The notes beneath the pieces are model-generated. The model searched no databases. It saw only the letters and a list, made by a program, of their open reading frames with translations, and had not been told where the DNA came from. From Chromatiales bacterium (lineage in GTDB: Bacteria > Pseudomonadota > Gammaproteobacteria > Steroidobacterales > GCA-2729495): DNA of 64,000 bases. The position numbers and the translations under genes were made by a program. Positions 1 to 12,279 of this stretch are shown piece by piece (the stretch's first letter is position 1; each line of letters starts with the position of its first letter). The stretch covers positions 37,311-101,310 of the forward strand of contig JAEUPZ010000020.1 in the NCBI GenBank assembly GCA_016789885.1. Reading direction: 5' to 3'.

Positions 1-328
1 CCGACCGCGACCCAGCGGAGCCGCTGGCGCTCCCGCGGCTCGGGCTCGCCGCTGAAGCGGTGCACGTGCCAGAACTCGAGCCGCACGTGGCGGTCGGGAT
101 AGTCGTGGTCGAGGGACGTGAAGGGCTCGGCCTCATCGACGTGCACGCCGAGCTCCTCGTGGAGCTCGCGGGCAAGGGCGGCTCCCGGCGACTCGCCGGC
201 ACCGACCTTGCCGCCCGGAAACTCCCAGAAGCCGGCGCCGTGCTTGCCCGGGGGGCGCTCGGCGATCAGCACGCGGCCATCGCGGTCGCGCAGGATGCCG
301 GCGACGACGTGGATGCGCGGGACGGGCG

Positions 329-350
<22 letters not shown>
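1..350 (-). CDS. mutT: MutT-type Nudix hydrolase (8-oxo-dGTP diphosphatase), C-terminus cut by window edge
   Basis: Likely hydrolyses 8-oxo-dGTP to keep oxidised guanine out of DNA. The minus-strand translation from about 332 downwards begins [14 protein letters not shown] and contains a complete Nudix box, [17 protein letters not shown] followed by HEELGV, which supplies the metal-binding glutamates. It lies directly downstream of secA, the same order as E. coli secA-mutT. The start is uncertain: a GTG at 348-350 lies inside the secA end (22 nt overlap), while a CTG at 330-332 overlaps the secA TGA and would place the first residue where homologues begin. The 3' end lies beyond position 1, so the protein is partial. 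Confidence 0.88.
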
Positions 351-3121
<2,771 letters not shown>

Positions 3122-3228
3122 GTCAGGACCTCCGGCGGGAAACGCGGCTGCCGGGACCCGGGCCTCGGGGCCTGCAGCCGGGGCGCGCCGTGGATCGCCG
3201 CCGGTATCGGCGACGGGGCGCGGGCCAC

Positions 3229-3234
3229 ATTCTA
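3229..3234 (-). promoter_or_regulatory. Candidate -10 box upstream of secA
   Basis: On the minus strand a TAGAAT hexamer lies 108 bp before the secA GTG, in the 174-bp gap after the M23 peptidase gene. It is among the few AT-rich hexamers in this gap. No good -35 is seen 16-18 bp upstream, so this is only a candidate. Confidence 0.35.
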
Positions 3235-3270
3235 GCCGACCGGCCGATGCCGCCGCCCGGGGCTGTTTCA

Positions 3271-3285
3271 CCCCGGACGCCGGGG
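3271..3285 (-). terminator. Short GC hairpin after the M23 peptidase gene
   Basis: CCCCGG, a 3-nt loop and CCGGGG form a 6-bp stem just downstream of the M23 stop codon. No U-run follows, so termination here would be weak at best. Confidence 0.3.
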
Positions 3286-3295
3286 AAACGCCCTC

Positions 3296-4093
3296 TCAAC
3301 GGCGGGGAACGAGGCGGATGGGGTTCACGGGACGGCCGTCCTGCAGCACCTCGAAGTGCAGGTGGCTGCCGGTGGACCGGCCGGTGGAGCCCATCAGCGC
3401 AATGACCTGGCCGGCCTTCACGCGGACGCCGGTCGCGACCAGGTTCGAGGCATTGTGGCCGTAGCGGCTCACGTAGCCGTTGCCGTGGTCGATCTCGATC
3501 AGGTTGCCGTAGCCGCGATGCCGCCCGGCGCGCGTGACGACCCCGGCCCCGGCCGCCACCACGGCGCTGTTCGGCAGGCCGGCGAAGTCGATACCCGTGT
3601 GCAGGGCCGGCCGACCCGTGAAGGGGTCCTTGCGCCGGCCGAAGCCGCTGGAAATCCAGCCTCCCTCGACGGGGCGGAGGACGGGCCGGCTGAGATCGTC
3701 GGGCTGCAGGTTGCGGGCCATGACCGTGGCCCGGGCTGCACCGGCCACCAGGTCGGGACCGGCGCCAGCGGTGCCCGGCAGGGGCTCCTCTGGCCCACCA
3801 ACGCCCGCTGCGGCCCCGGCGGTCGGGGCCAGGGCCGCCGTCGTGGCGGGTAGCACCCCCGCAGCGGGCGGCGCATCGGACACCGGCCGGGTCATCGGTC
3901 GCATCGCGGCCACCGCCGGCGGCGGGACTGCGGCCAGCCGGGCGAGGCCGGCGGCCAGGAGGGCCAGGGCCAGGACCGCACCCGCGCCGGCCACGACGCC
4001 GGGCCACGGGCCTGCCAGCCACGCCTCTGCCGCGGGCCGCGCCGGACGGCCGGAGGGTGCTGCAGGCAGTTCGCGGGCAGGTGACCTGGACAT
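3296..4093 (-). CDS. M23 (LytM-type) metallopeptidase, membrane-anchored
   Basis: Predicted peptidoglycan endopeptidase or LytM-like activator of 265 residues. Near residues 28-55 a hydrophobic Ala/Leu/Val stretch forms a membrane anchor, followed by an Ala/Pro-rich linker and a C-terminal M23 domain. The zinc ligands are visible as HTGID (about 165-169) and HLH (about 244-246), so it looks catalytically intact. The ATG at 4091-4093 gives MSRSPARELP; the open frame upstream lacks similarity and runs into the divergent gene's promoter region. An M23 gene between lpxC and secA is a recurrent neighbour in gammaproteobacteria and occupies the place of E. coli secM. The physiological substrate is inferred. 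Confidence 0.88.
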   Translation of the reverse strand: MSRSPARELPAAPSGRPARPAAEAWLAGPWPGVVAGAGAVLALALLAAGLARLAAVPPPAVAAMRPMTRPVSDAPPAAGVLPATTAALAPTAGAAAGVGGPEEPLPGTAGAGPDLVAGAARATVMARNLQPDDLSRPVLRPVEGGWISSGFGRRKDPFTGRPALHTGIDFAGLPNSAVVAAGAGVVTRAGRHRGYGNLIEIDHGNGYVSRYGHNASNLVATGVRVKAGQVIALMGSTGRSTGSHLHFEVLQDGRPVNPIRLVPRR

Positions 4094-4190
4094 CGGGGCT
4101 TTGACGGAATGGAGCCGGTTTGAACTTAAGTCTATGCTGGCCCGCCCTTCAGGCCCGCGATGCGGGTCGCAAACCCGCCCAGGATCCAGC

Positions 4191-4505
4191 ATGGCCAACG
4201 ACCGCCGCGGACAGCCCGTGAACCTCGGCGACCTGTTCCGGTCACCCGGCTCGTCCCTCGGGGGCCTCGCCCGGGCGGCGGCCGGCCGGATGGAGCTGCT
4301 GGACCTGCTGCGCGCCCGGCTGCCGGCGGAACTGCAGGCCTGCCTCGTGGGCTGCAACGTCCGCGATGACGGCACGCTCGTGCTGACGGCCTCGAGCCCC
4401 GCCTGGGCGGCGCGGCTACGGTTCGAAGCGCCGGGATTGCTGGCCTGCTGCCGCGAACGGTTCCCCGCCACGGCGCGTGTGCGGGTGCGCAGCGCGACGC
4501 CCTGA
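4191..4505 (+). CDS. dciA: DciA-like (DUF721) protein
   Basis: A 104-residue protein inverted relative to its neighbours, starting MANDRRGQPVNLGDLF. It resembles the small DUF721/DciA family, which loads the replicative helicase DnaB in bacteria lacking DnaC. The recognisable part is the stretch LRARLPAELQACLVGCNV with DDGTLVLTASSPAWAARLRF, the conserved hydrophobic core. It is divergent from the M23 gene (97-bp gap) and ends 3 bp from the lpxC stop. A TTGACG at 4101-4106 and AT-rich DNA at 4120-4136 could hold a promoter, but I see no convincing -10. The family assignment is from sequence feel and context. Confidence 0.72.
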   Translation: MANDRRGQPVNLGDLFRSPGSSLGGLARAAAGRMELLDLLRARLPAELQACLVGCNVRDDGTLVLTASSPAWAARLRFEAPGLLACCRERFPATARVRVRSATP

Positions 4506-4508
4506 GGG

Positions 4509-5435
4509 TCAGGCGGCGGCCACGGGCTCCGCGTACGAGACCGGCGCGCTGACGGCGTCGTCGAAGGTCGCCAGCTCGAACGCGTCGGGTTGCTCGAGCA
4601 ACACCCGCAGCAGCCGGTTGTTCAGGGCGTGGCCCGACTTGAAGCAGGTCAGCTCGCCGATCAGGCCGTGGCCCAGCAGGTACACGTCACCGATGGCGTC
4701 GAGGATCTTGTGCTTGACGAACTCGTCCTCGAAGCGCAGCCCGTCCTCGTTGAGGACGCGGAACTCGTCGAGGACGATGGCGTTGTCCATGTTGCCGCCG
4801 AGCGTCAGCTGGCGGGCCCGGAGCATCTCGATGTCGCGCACGAAGCCGAAGGTGCGCGCCCGGGAGATTTCCTTCAGGAACGCCGTCGTCGAGAACTCGA
4901 GGCTCGCCGACGACGTGTGCCGGCGGAACACCGGGTGGTCGAACTCGATGCGGAAATTCACGCGGAAGCCGGGATAGGGGGCAAGTTCGGCCCATTTGTC
5001 GCCGTCCTCGACCCGCACCGGGCGGCGGATGCGCACGAACTTCTTCAGCGCCGACTGCTCGGCGACGCCGGCCGACTGCACGAGGAAGACGAAGGGCCCC
5101 GCGCTGCCGTCCATGATCGGCACCTCGGGCGCGCTCAACTCGACGAAGGCGTTGTCGATGCCGAGCCCGGAGAGCGCCGACATCAGGTGCTCGACCGTGG
5201 CCACCTTGACCTGGCCGGCCACCGGGTCCTGGTGCACGAGGGTGGTGCCGAGCATGGTTTCGCCGACGGCGAAGGCCTCGGCCCGCACGTCGACGGGCGG
5301 ATCGAGGTCCATGCGGCGGAAGACGATGCCGGTGTTCTCCGGCGCCGGCCGCAACGTCATGTACACCTTGCGCCCGGTGTGGAGGCCCACGCCGGTCGCC
5401 CGGATCGACGTCTTGAGGGTGCGTTGGCGCAGCAT
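4509..5435 (-). CDS. lpxC: UDP-3-O-acyl-N-acetylglucosamine deacetylase LpxC
   Basis: Zinc deacetylase that catalyses the committed step of lipid A synthesis in the cytoplasm. The 308-residue length matches the family (E. coli 305). The start [21 protein letters not shown] is typical, and the catalytic and zinc-binding residues are visible: His83 in VEHLMSAL, His242 and Asp246 in [10 protein letters not shown], His269 in FKSGHALNN. It lies downstream of ftsZ on the same strand, as in E. coli, but 243 bp away with a hairpin between, so it may be transcribed separately. E. coli LpxC is degraded by FtsH through its C-terminal tail; here the tail ends in a similar small hydrophobic run ([11 protein letters not shown]), an inference only. 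Confidence 0.98.
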   Translation of the reverse strand: MLRQRTLKTSIRATGVGLHTGRKVYMTLRPAPENTGIVFRRMDLDPPVDVRAEAFAVGETMLGTTLVHQDPVAGQVKVATVEHLMSALSGLGIDNAFVELSAPEVPIMDGSAGPFVFLVQSAGVAEQSALKKFVRIRRPVRVEDGDKWAELAPYPGFRVNFRIEFDHPVFRRHTSSASLEFSTTAFLKEISRARTFGFVRDIEMLRARQLTLGGNMDNAIVLDEFRVLNEDGLRFEDEFVKHKILDAIGDVYLLGHGLIGELTCFKSGHALNNRLLRVLLEQPDAFELATFDDAVSAPVSYAEPVAAA

Positions 5436-5627
5436 GCCGGTCCTTCAGCCCGCGACGGGTCATGACGGCGCTGGCACCCCTTCGGGGAGCCGGCCGCGCC
5501 AGGCCCTGGCGGCGTATTGCTGTGGTTGCCCTGAGCCCCTGAGCGGGGGCGAAAAACCGGGCGCCGGTCGTGCCGGACCGCGCCCTGCCGGTCGCGACGT
5601 TAACACAGCTGGCAAAAATGCCGCAAA

Positions 5628-5656
5628 CCGGGGCGTCAGCGGCCCTGACGCCCCGG
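5628..5656 (-). terminator. Hairpin between ftsZ and lpxC
   Basis: An 11-bp stem (CCGGGGCGTCA with TGACGCCCCGG, 7-nt loop) lies 23 bp after the ftsZ stop. On the minus strand it is followed by TTTGCGGCATTTTT, a displaced U-run, so partial rho-independent termination before lpxC is plausible. The rest of 5436-5678 shows no gene. Confidence 0.5.
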
Positions 5657-5678
5657 GCGGCCCCCGTCAGCTGCGGCC

Positions 5679-6869
5679 TCAGTCGGCCTGGCGCCGAAGG
5701 AAGGCCGGCACGTCGAGCAGGTCATAGTTCGACTCGCCCGAAGGCTCCACCGCCTCGGCTCCGCCGGAGCCCCGGCGCAGGTAGGCCGGCTGGTCGAGCC
5801 CGGTATAGCCGACCACGGGCGCCGGGTCCGTGCCCGTCCGCTGCTCCATGACCGGCCGCGCCACGGCAACCGGCTGCACGATGCGGATCTGCGGCTGCTG
5901 CTGCTTGGCCACCGGCTGGCCGAGGCCCGTGGCCACGACGGTCACGCGGATGGCGTCGCCCATCTCAGGGTCGATGGTCGTGCCGATCACCACCGTGGCG
6001 TCGTCGGACGCACACTGCTTGACCGTCTGGCCGACCTGGTTGAACTCGCCGAGGCCGAGGTTCTCGCCGGCCGTCACGTTGACGAGGATGCCGCGGGCGC
6101 CGGACAGGTTCACATCCTCGAGCAGCGGGCTCGAGATGGCCGCCTCGGCTGCCTCGCGCGCGCGGTCCGGGCCCTTGGCGCTGCCCGAGCCCATCATGGC
6201 CATGCCCATCTCGGACATGACCGTGCGGACGTCGGCGAAGTCGACGTTGATGGTGCCGGGCCGCGTGATCAGCTCGGCGATGCCCTGCACGGCGCCCTGC
6301 AGCACCTCGTTGGCGGCCCTGAAGGCCTCGAGCAGCGTCACGTCGGGCCCGAGGACCGTCAGCAGCTTCTCGTTGGGGATCGTGATCAGCGAGTCGACGT
6401 ACTTGGCGAGGTCAGCGATGCCCTGCTCGGCGGCGGTCATGCGCTTGCGGCCCTCCATGCTGAAGGGCTTGGTGACCACCGCCACGGTCAGGATGCCGAG
6501 CTCCCGCGCCACCTGGGCGATGACGGGCGCGGCGCCGGTGCCGGTGCCGCCGCCGAGCCCGGCGGTGATGAAGAGCATGTCGGCCCCCTCGATGACCTCG
6601 ATGAGGCGGTCGCGGTCTTCCATCGCCGCCTGCCGGCCCACGTCCGGATTCGCGCCTGCGCCGAGGCCCTTCGTGATGTTGCAGCCGATCTGCAGCGCCG
6701 TGCGCACGTTCGAGGTGCGCAGCGCCTGCGCGTCCGTGTTGCAGCAGATGAAGTCGACGCCCTCCAGCCCTGAGCTGACCATGTGGCGCACGGCGTTGCC
6801 GCCGCCACCACCCACGCCCAGAACCTTGATCACGGCGTTCTGGCTGTACGCGTCCATGAGTTCAAACAT
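5679..6869 (-). CDS. ftsZ: Cell division GTPase FtsZ
   Basis: Tubulin-like GTPase that forms the Z ring. The 396-residue protein starts [20 protein letters not shown], the usual beginning of gammaproteobacterial FtsZ, with a GGGAGA ribosome site upstream; an in-frame codon 7 residues earlier was rejected. The GTP-binding signature GGGTGTG is at 106-112. A linker of about 60 residues ends in the conserved C-terminal peptide [13 protein letters not shown], which binds FtsA and ZipA; Val replaces the more common Ile. ftsA lies 70 bp upstream, in a gap that is unusually AT-rich for this window and may hold an extra promoter. Confidence 0.99.
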   Translation of the reverse strand: MFELMDAYSQNAVIKVLGVGGGGGNAVRHMVSSGLEGVDFICCNTDAQALRTSNVRTALQIGCNITKGLGAGANPDVGRQAAMEDRDRLIEVIEGADMLFITAGLGGGTGTGAAPVIAQVARELGILTVAVVTKPFSMEGRKRMTAAEQGIADLAKYVDSLITIPNEKLLTVLGPDVTLLEAFRAANEVLQGAVQGIAELITRPGTINVDFADVRTVMSEMGMAMMGSGSAKGPDRAREAAEAAISSPLLEDVNLSGARGILVNVTAGENLGLGEFNQVGQTVKQCASDDATVVIGTTIDPEMGDAIRVTVVATGLGQPVAKQQQPQIRIVQPVAVARPVMEQRTGTDPAPVVGYTGLDQPAYLRRGSGGAEAVEPSGESNYDLLDVPAFLRRQAD

Positions 6870-6939
6870 TGTTCCCGTCTCCCGATGCAAAAAGTTTTCG
6901 CGACTGTCCGTAGACCCGAAAAAGAAAAAGCACTTCCCG

Positions 6940-8172
6940 TCAGAAATTTCCCTGGAACCAGCCCTTCATGCGGCTGAAGACCTCGCCCAGGCCGGGCACG
7001 ACCGCCTCCCCGTCGCCCCGCATGGCCCGCTCGCGGGCGTAGAGCAGGAGCCCCACGCCGGTGGAGTGGATCGGGTTGCGCACGACGTCGCCGAGCCCCC
7101 GCACGCTCTGCGGCACGCCGAGGCGCACCGGCATGTGGAAGACCTCCTCGGCAAGCTCGACGGCGCCCTCCATCTTGGCACTGCCGCCGGTCAGCACGAC
7201 GCCGGCCGCCACCTGCGGCTCGAAGCCGCTGCGGCGGAGGTCCTCGCGGATCAGGCTGAAGAGCTCCTCGTAGCGGGGCTCGACGACCTCGGCCAGCGTC
7301 TGGCGGGCGAGCCGCCGGGGCGGCCGGTCACCGACGCTCGGCACCTCGATGGTTTCGTCGAGGTTCGCCAGCTGCGACAGCGCGCAGGCGTACTTGATCT
7401 TGATGTCCTCGGCGTTCTGCGTCGGCGTGCGCATCGAGATCGCGATGTCGTTGGTGACCTGGTCGCCGGCCACCGGGATGACGTGGGTGTGGCGGATCGC
7501 GCCGCCGTGGAACACGGCGATGTCGGTCGTACCGCCACCGATGTCGACCAGGCAGATGCCGAGCTCGCGCTCGTCGTCGGTCAGGACGGCGTAGCCCGAA
7601 GCGAGCTGCTCCAGCACGATGTCCTCGACCTCGAGGCCGCAGCGCTGCACGCACTTGACGATGTTCTGGGCGGCGCTGGCGGCGCCGGTGATGATGTGCA
7701 CCCGCGACTCGAGGCGCACGCCCGACATGCCGACGGGCTTGCGGATGCCCTCCTGCCCGTCGATGATGAATTCCTGCGGCAGTACGTGCAGGATCTTCTG
7801 GTCGGCCGGTATCGGCACGGCCTTGGCCGCCTCGATGACCCGGTCGACGTCGGCCTGGGACACCTCGCGGTCGCGGATGGCGACGATGCCGTGGGAGTTC
7901 ATGCTGCGCACGTGGCTGCCGGCGATGCCTGCGTAGACCTGATGGATCTCGCAGCCGGCCATCAGCTCGGCCTCCTCCACGGCGCGCTGGATCGAGTTGA
8001 CGGTCGCCTCGATGTCGACGATGACGCCCTTCTTGAGGCCGCGCGACGGATGGCTGCCGAAGCCGATGACCTCGACCTGGTCGTCGTCGTGGAGCTCGCC
8101 GACCATCGCCACGATCTTCGACGTGCCGATGTCGAGCCCCACGATGATCCGCTTGTCATCCTTCCTTGCCAC
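6940..8172 (-). CDS. ftsA: Cell division protein FtsA
   Basis: Actin-like ATPase that tethers FtsZ to the membrane and recruits late divisome proteins. The 410-residue protein begins with GTG (residues [19 protein letters not shown]), where the phosphate-1 motif of the actin/Hsp70 fold is visible. It includes the SHMA-type insertion region and [12 protein letters not shown], the phosphate-2 motif. It ends [12 protein letters not shown], an amphipathic membrane-targeting helix typical of FtsA. Only 3 nt separate it from the ftsQ stop, and its AGGGG ribosome site lies inside the ftsQ end. Confidence 0.98.
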   Translation of the reverse strand: MARKDDKRIIVGLDIGTSKIVAMVGELHDDDQVEVIGFGSHPSRGLKKGVIVDIEATVNSIQRAVEEAELMAGCEIHQVYAGIAGSHVRSMNSHGIVAIRDREVSQADVDRVIEAAKAVPIPADQKILHVLPQEFIIDGQEGIRKPVGMSGVRLESRVHIITGAASAAQNIVKCVQRCGLEVEDIVLEQLASGYAVLTDDERELGICLVDIGGGTTDIAVFHGGAIRHTHVIPVAGDQVTNDIAISMRTPTQNAEDIKIKYACALSQLANLDETIEVPSVGDRPPRRLARQTLAEVVEPRYEELFSLIREDLRRSGFEPQVAAGVVLTGGSAKMEGAVELAEEVFHMPVRLGVPQSVRGLGDVVRNPIHSTGVGLLLYARERAMRGDGEAVVPGLGEVFSRMKGWFQGNF

Positions 8173-8175
8173 CCG

Positions 8176-8958
8176 TCACCCCTGTCGCGAGGGGAGGACG
8201 GCGTCCGTCCCGCGCTGGTTCTTCCAGCCGACCGCAAACCCGTTGGGGTAGCGCAGGTCGACGTACTCGACGTCCTCGGCCTGGCCGGCCACCACGGTGT
8301 CGAAGGCCTTGTAGAAGGCGGCGAGCCGCTCCTCGAGAGCCGTCGAGCCCAGCCTCACCCGGATGCCGTTGCTCAGCTGGAACGTCCAGGCGCCCCGGCC
8401 GTCGAGCTCGAGGGCCGCGAGGCCGACGCCCCGCTGGACCAGCTGCTCCTGGATCGCCGCGTACCGGGAGGCCACCTGGGTCTCGGTGCCCGGCGGGCCC
8501 GCGAGCCGCGGCAGCTCGGCGGGAATGTGCGTCGCCTCGGCGACGATCAGCCGGCCGGCGGCGTTCAGGAGCCCGGCCTCGCCCCAGCGGGCGGCGGGCC
8601 GTTCCTCGGTGATGGTCACCTCGATGGCGTCGGGCCAGCGGCGGCTCACCCGGGCCGTAGCGACCCACGGGATGCCCGCCACCTCGGACCGGATGGCGTT
8701 CAGGTCGGCGCCGAGGAAGCTGCGCCCCATGTGGTGGCGGAGCTGCGCCTCGAGGCGGTCGGCAGACACCCGCTCGAAGGCCCCGTTGACGACCACGGCG
8801 CGCAGCGGCCGGTCGAGCACCGAACGGGCCGCGAACCAGGCGAGCCCCAGCACCGCCACGCCGGCGAGCGCCACGGCGATGCGCCACCACGGCAGCGCCG
8901 GCAGCGGCAGCTTGCGCGGCTCGCGGCGGCGGCGGTTGGCGCGGCGACCCGGAATCAT
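8176..8958 (-). CDS. ftsQ: Cell division protein FtsQ
   Basis: Bitopic inner-membrane divisome protein that binds FtsB and FtsL in the periplasm. The 260-residue protein has a basic cytoplasmic N-terminus (MIPGRRANRRRREPRK), one transmembrane helix near residues 23-44, a POTRA domain starting near VVVNGAFERVSADRLE, and a beta domain ending near YVDLRYPNGFAVGW. The start ATG at 8956-8958 overlaps the ddl stop codon by 4 nt (ATGA). The open frame continues far upstream, but that part is the wrong frame of ddl. Confidence 0.96.
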   Translation of the reverse strand: MIPGRRANRRRREPRKLPLPALPWWRIAVALAGVAVLGLAWFAARSVLDRPLRAVVVNGAFERVSADRLEAQLRHHMGRSFLGADLNAIRSEVAGIPWVATARVSRRWPDAIEVTITEERPAARWGEAGLLNAAGRLIVAEATHIPAELPRLAGPPGTETQVASRYAAIQEQLVQRGVGLAALELDGRGAWTFQLSNGIRVRLGSTALEERLAAFYKAFDTVVAGQAEDVEYVDLRYPNGFAVGWKNQRGTDAVLPSRQG

Positions 8959-9932
8959 GCGCGCCCCCCGGCCGGCGCCGCCGGCAGGCTCGTCTCGAGG
9001 ATGCGCCACACGAGCTCGTCGAAGCCGATGCCGGCGGCGGCGGCGGCCATCGGCACCAGGCTGTGGCTGGTCATGCCCGGCACGGTGTTGAGCTCGAGGA
9101 TCATGGGCCCCGCCACCGGGTGCACCATGAGGTCCACGCGCCCCCAGCCACGGCAGCCGACGGCATCGAAGGCCGCCAGTGCCAGATCCGCCAGCGCCCG
9201 CTGGTCGGCCTGGGAGAGCCCGGCCGGGCAGACGTAGCGCGTCTCGTCGCTGATGTACTTGGCGTGGTAGTCGTAGAAGCGCCCCTGGGCCTCGATGCGG
9301 ATGGCCGGCAGCGCCTGGCCATCGAGGATCCCGACGGTGTACTCGGGGCCGGCGATCCATTCTTCGGCGATGACCTCGCCGCCGTAGCCGCCGGCCAGCC
9401 GCCAGGCCTCGGGCAGCTGCCCGGCCGTGTCGACGCGGGTCATGCCGATGCTCGAGCCCTCGGCCGCGGGCTTCACCATGAGCGGCAGGCCCAGCTGGGC
9501 CACGACCTCGGCGAGATCCGCCTCGTCGCGCAGCACGCCGTAGCGCGCCGTCGGCAGCCCGGCGCCGTGGAGCAGCCGCTTGGTCCGCAGCTTGTCCATG
9601 CCGATGGCCGAGCCCAGCACCCCGCTGCCGGTGTACGGCAGGCCGAGGAACTCGAGCAGGCCCTGCAGGGTGCCGTCCTCGCCGCCGCGGCCATGCAGGG
9701 CGATCCAGACGCGGTCGAAACCGCCGTCGCGGAGCTGAGCCACCAGGTCGCCGGTGGCGTCGATGGCCGCGGCCTCGACCCCCCGGTTGCGCAGGGCCTG
9801 GTGGACGGCCGCCCCGGTGACGAGCGACACCTCGCGCTCGGCCGAAGACCCGCCCATGAGGACGGCGACGCGGCCGAAGGCGGCCGGATCGCCGACGCGG
9901 CAGGGGCGCAGCAACGGGGCATGGGCCGTCAT
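8955..9932 (-). CDS. ddl: D-alanine--D-alanine ligase
   Basis: ATP-grasp ligase that makes the D-Ala-D-Ala dipeptide added by MurF. The 325-residue protein shows RVAVLMGGSSAEREVSL near the N-terminus, the active-site stretch VKPAAEGSSIGMTRV, and the metal-binding LELNTVPGMTSHSLVP near residue 280. It corresponds in position to E. coli ddlB. Both ends overlap neighbours by 4 nt (murB upstream, ftsQ downstream), suggesting translational coupling. Confidence 0.98.
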   Translation of the reverse strand: MTAHAPLLRPCRVGDPAAFGRVAVLMGGSSAEREVSLVTGAAVHQALRNRGVEAAAIDATGDLVAQLRDGGFDRVWIALHGRGGEDGTLQGLLEFLGLPYTGSGVLGSAIGMDKLRTKRLLHGAGLPTARYGVLRDEADLAEVVAQLGLPLMVKPAAEGSSIGMTRVDTAGQLPEAWRLAGGYGGEVIAEEWIAGPEYTVGILDGQALPAIRIEAQGRFYDYHAKYISDETRYVCPAGLSQADQRALADLALAAFDAVGCRGWGRVDLMVHPVAGPMILELNTVPGMTSHSLVPMAAAAAGIGFDELVWRILETSLPAAPAGGRA

Positions 9933-10861
9933 GCCGACACCCCCGCTGCCACGGGCTCGCCGACGATGTGGACCTCGGGCTGCAACGTCACGCCGTGGTG
10001 CCCGGCGACCGTCGCCCGCACTTCGGCGATGAGCGCCTCGATGTCGGCCGCCGTGGCGCCGCCGGTGTTGATGATGAAGTTGGCGTGCTTGGCCGAAACC
10101 TCGGCAGCACCGCGGCGCCGGCCCTTGAGGCCGGCCGTCTCGATGAGCCGGGCGGCGAAGTCGCCGGGCGGGTTGCGGAACACCGACCCGCAGCTCGGCA
10201 GGCCCAGCGGCTGCTTGCGGGAGCGCTCGGCCAGCACTTCCTGCATGCGGCCCGGCGGGCTCTCGTACCCTTCGTCGAAAGCGAAGCGGGCGGCGAGGAA
10301 GAATTCCCCGGGCGGCACCGGCGCGCGATCCCCGGGTCCCTGTACTTCCCGGTAACCGACGGTGAAGGCTTCCCTGCCCCGGGTAATGACTTCACCACTC
10401 CGTGTGACTGTATCCACCTCGAGCACGCGTGCCCAGGTCTCCCCGCCAAAAGCGCCGGCATTCATGCGCAGGGCCCCGCCGACGGTGCCGGGGATACCGG
10501 CGAACCACTCGGCCGGCCCCAGCTGCCAGCGACCACACTGGCGGGCGAGGACCGTACAGGGCACTCCTGCCTCGGCTTCCACCTGCCCGCCACCAAGGTT
10601 GCGGACCTGCGTGAGCGCCTGGCCGGTTGCGACGACGACGCCGCGGATGCCACCGTCACGCACGAGCAGGTTGCTGCCCAGGCCGACGAAGGTAACCGGC
10701 GTCCCCGCCTGCAGCGAGCGGAGGAAGTCGAGGAGATCAGCGCGACAACGCGGCGAATAATACACGTCTGCAGGACCGCCGACGCGCCATGTCGTGTGTT
10801 TCGACATCGGTTCGTTCACGAGCACCGCGTGCCTGCCTTCGCTGGCCATCGCGGCACTCAT
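9929..10861 (-). CDS. murB: UDP-N-acetylenolpyruvoylglucosamine reductase MurB
   Basis: FAD-dependent reductase that completes UDP-N-acetylmuramate. The 310-residue protein has the FAD-binding segment [17 protein letters not shown], the core [20 protein letters not shown], and the active-site serine in SCGSVFRNP. Its N-terminus is [19 protein letters not shown]; the ATG overlaps the murC stop by 4 nt, but an ATG four codons later is possible. MurB sits between murC and ddl here; E. coli encodes it elsewhere, but this order is common in other gamma- and betaproteobacteria. Confidence 0.97.
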   Translation of the reverse strand: MSAAMASEGRHAVLVNEPMSKHTTWRVGGPADVYYSPRCRADLLDFLRSLQAGTPVTFVGLGSNLLVRDGGIRGVVVATGQALTQVRNLGGGQVEAEAGVPCTVLARQCGRWQLGPAEWFAGIPGTVGGALRMNAGAFGGETWARVLEVDTVTRSGEVITRGREAFTVGYREVQGPGDRAPVPPGEFFLAARFAFDEGYESPPGRMQEVLAERSRKQPLGLPSCGSVFRNPPGDFAARLIETAGLKGRRRGAAEVSAKHANFIINTGGATAADIEALIAEVRATVAGHHGVTLQPEVHIVGEPVAAGVSA

Positions 10862-12279
10862 CGCACGGCCTCCGCCGCGGCGGTGCCGGCCTTGTCGCGA
10901 AGCTGCAGCGCCAGCGTGCCGATGTTGCCGGCGCCGAGTGTCAGCACCACGTCGCCGTCGGCGACGATGTCGGCGAGGCGCTCGGGCAGCTCGTCGACCT
11001 GGGGCACGAAGACCGGCTCGACCTGGCCGCGGCCGCGGATCGCGCGGCAGATCGCACGCCCGTCGGCACCGGTGATCGGCGCCTCGCCCGCGGCGTAGAC
11101 CTCGGTCACGAGCAGCCGGTCGGGGGCCGAGAGCACCTCGGCGAAGTCGTCGAGCAGGTCGCGGGTGCGGGTGTAGCGGTGGGGCTGGAAGGCAACGACG
11201 AGCCGCCGGCCGGGCCAGGCCTGGCGGGCTGCCGCGATGGTGGCCGCCACCTCGGTCGGGTGGTGGCCGTAGTCGTCGACGAGCAGCACGCGGGCGTGGC
11301 CCAGCTGCACCTCGCCGAGCTGCTGCAGGCGCCGGTCCACCCCCTCGAAGGCCCCGAGCGCCCGCACGACGGCGGCGTCGTCGAGCTCGAGCTCGTGGGC
11401 GATGGCGATGGCCGCCACGGCGTTCAGCACGTTGTGGCGACCCGGCAGGTTCAGGGTCACCGTCAGCGGCGCGGCCGGGTCCGGGCGCCGCACGGTGAAG
11501 CGCGACCGCAGCCCCTCGGGGACCAGCCCGGTGACGGCGAAGTCCGCCTCGGGCGAGAAGCCGTAGGTCAGCGTCGCCCGGTGCACGGACGGCAGGATCG
11601 CCTGGACGCCGGGGTCGTCGAGGCAGGCGACCGCCAGCCCGTAGAAGGGCAGGTTGTGCAGGAACTCGACGAAGGTCTGCCGCAGGCGGCCCACGTCGCC
11701 GCCATAGGTGGCCAGGTGGTCGTTGTCGATGTTGGTGACCACCGCGATCATGGGCTGCAGGTGCATGAACGAGGCGTCGGACTCGTCGGCCTCGGCCACG
11801 AGGTACCGGCCGGCCCCGAGCCGGCCGTTCGAATCGGCGCTCTTCAGCCGCCCGCCGATGACGAAGGTGGGGTCGGCGCCGGCCTCGGCCAGCACGCTCG
11901 CCACGAGGCTCGTCGTGGTCGTCTTGCCGTGGCTGCCCGAGACCGCGATGGCGTGGCGGAAGCGCATCAGCTCGCCGAGCATCTCGGCCCGCTGCACCAC
12001 CGGCAACCGGCGGGCCCGGGCCTCCTGGACCTCGGGGTTGTCCTCGGCCACGGCGCTCGAGACGACGACGACGTCGGCCTGGCCGACGTTCTCCGCCCGG
12101 TGCCCGAGCCGGACGTCGGCGCCGAGGCGCACGAGCCGGCGGGTCACGGCCGACTCGCGCAGGTCCGAGCCCTGCACGGCGTAGCCGAGGTTGAGCAGCA
12201 CCTCGGCGATGCCGCCCATGCCCACGCCGCCGATGCCGACGAAGTGGATCCGCTGGACCTTGCGCATGCGGTCGCGCAT
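10858..12279 (-). CDS. murC: UDP-N-acetylmuramate--L-alanine ligase MurC
   Basis: Cytoplasmic ligase that adds L-alanine to UDP-MurNAc. The 473-residue protein has the N-terminal dinucleotide-fold motif [17 protein letters not shown], the ATP-binding loop [13 protein letters not shown] near 115, and ADESDASF further on. The length matches the family (E. coli 491). Its ATG shares one base with the murG stop (TGATG) and its end overlaps murB by 4 nt. An internal ATG four codons in (MRKVQRIHF) is an alternative start. Confidence 0.98.
   Translation of the reverse strand: MRDRMRKVQRIHFVGIGGVGMGGIAEVLLNLGYAVQGSDLRESAVTRRLVRLGADVRLGHRAENVGQADVVVVSSAVAEDNPEVQEARARRLPVVQRAEMLGELMRFRHAIAVSGSHGKTTTTSLVASVLAEAGADPTFVIGGRLKSADSNGRLGAGRYLVAEADESDASFMHLQPMIAVVTNIDNDHLATYGGDVGRLRQTFVEFLHNLPFYGLAVACLDDPGVQAILPSVHRATLTYGFSPEADFAVTGLVPEGLRSRFTVRRPDPAAPLTVTLNLPGRHNVLNAVAAIAIAHELELDDAAVVRALGAFEGVDRRLQQLGEVQLGHARVLLVDDYGHHPTEVAATIAAARQAWPGRRLVVAFQPHRYTRTRDLLDDFAEVLSAPDRLLVTEVYAAGEAPITGADGRAICRAIRGRGQVEPVFVPQVDELPERLADIVADGDVVLTLGAGNIGTLALQLRDKAGTAAAEAVR

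Noticed and set aside
4094..4471. N-terminal extension of the M23 peptidase by 126 codons
   Set aside because: It lies opposite the DciA-like gene, has no family similarity, and the ATG at 4093 precedes a proper membrane anchor.
5830..9237. 1135-codon open frame opposite ftsZ, ftsA and ftsQ
   Set aside because: It spans three well-supported genes on the other strand and has no recognisable motif; a GC shadow frame.
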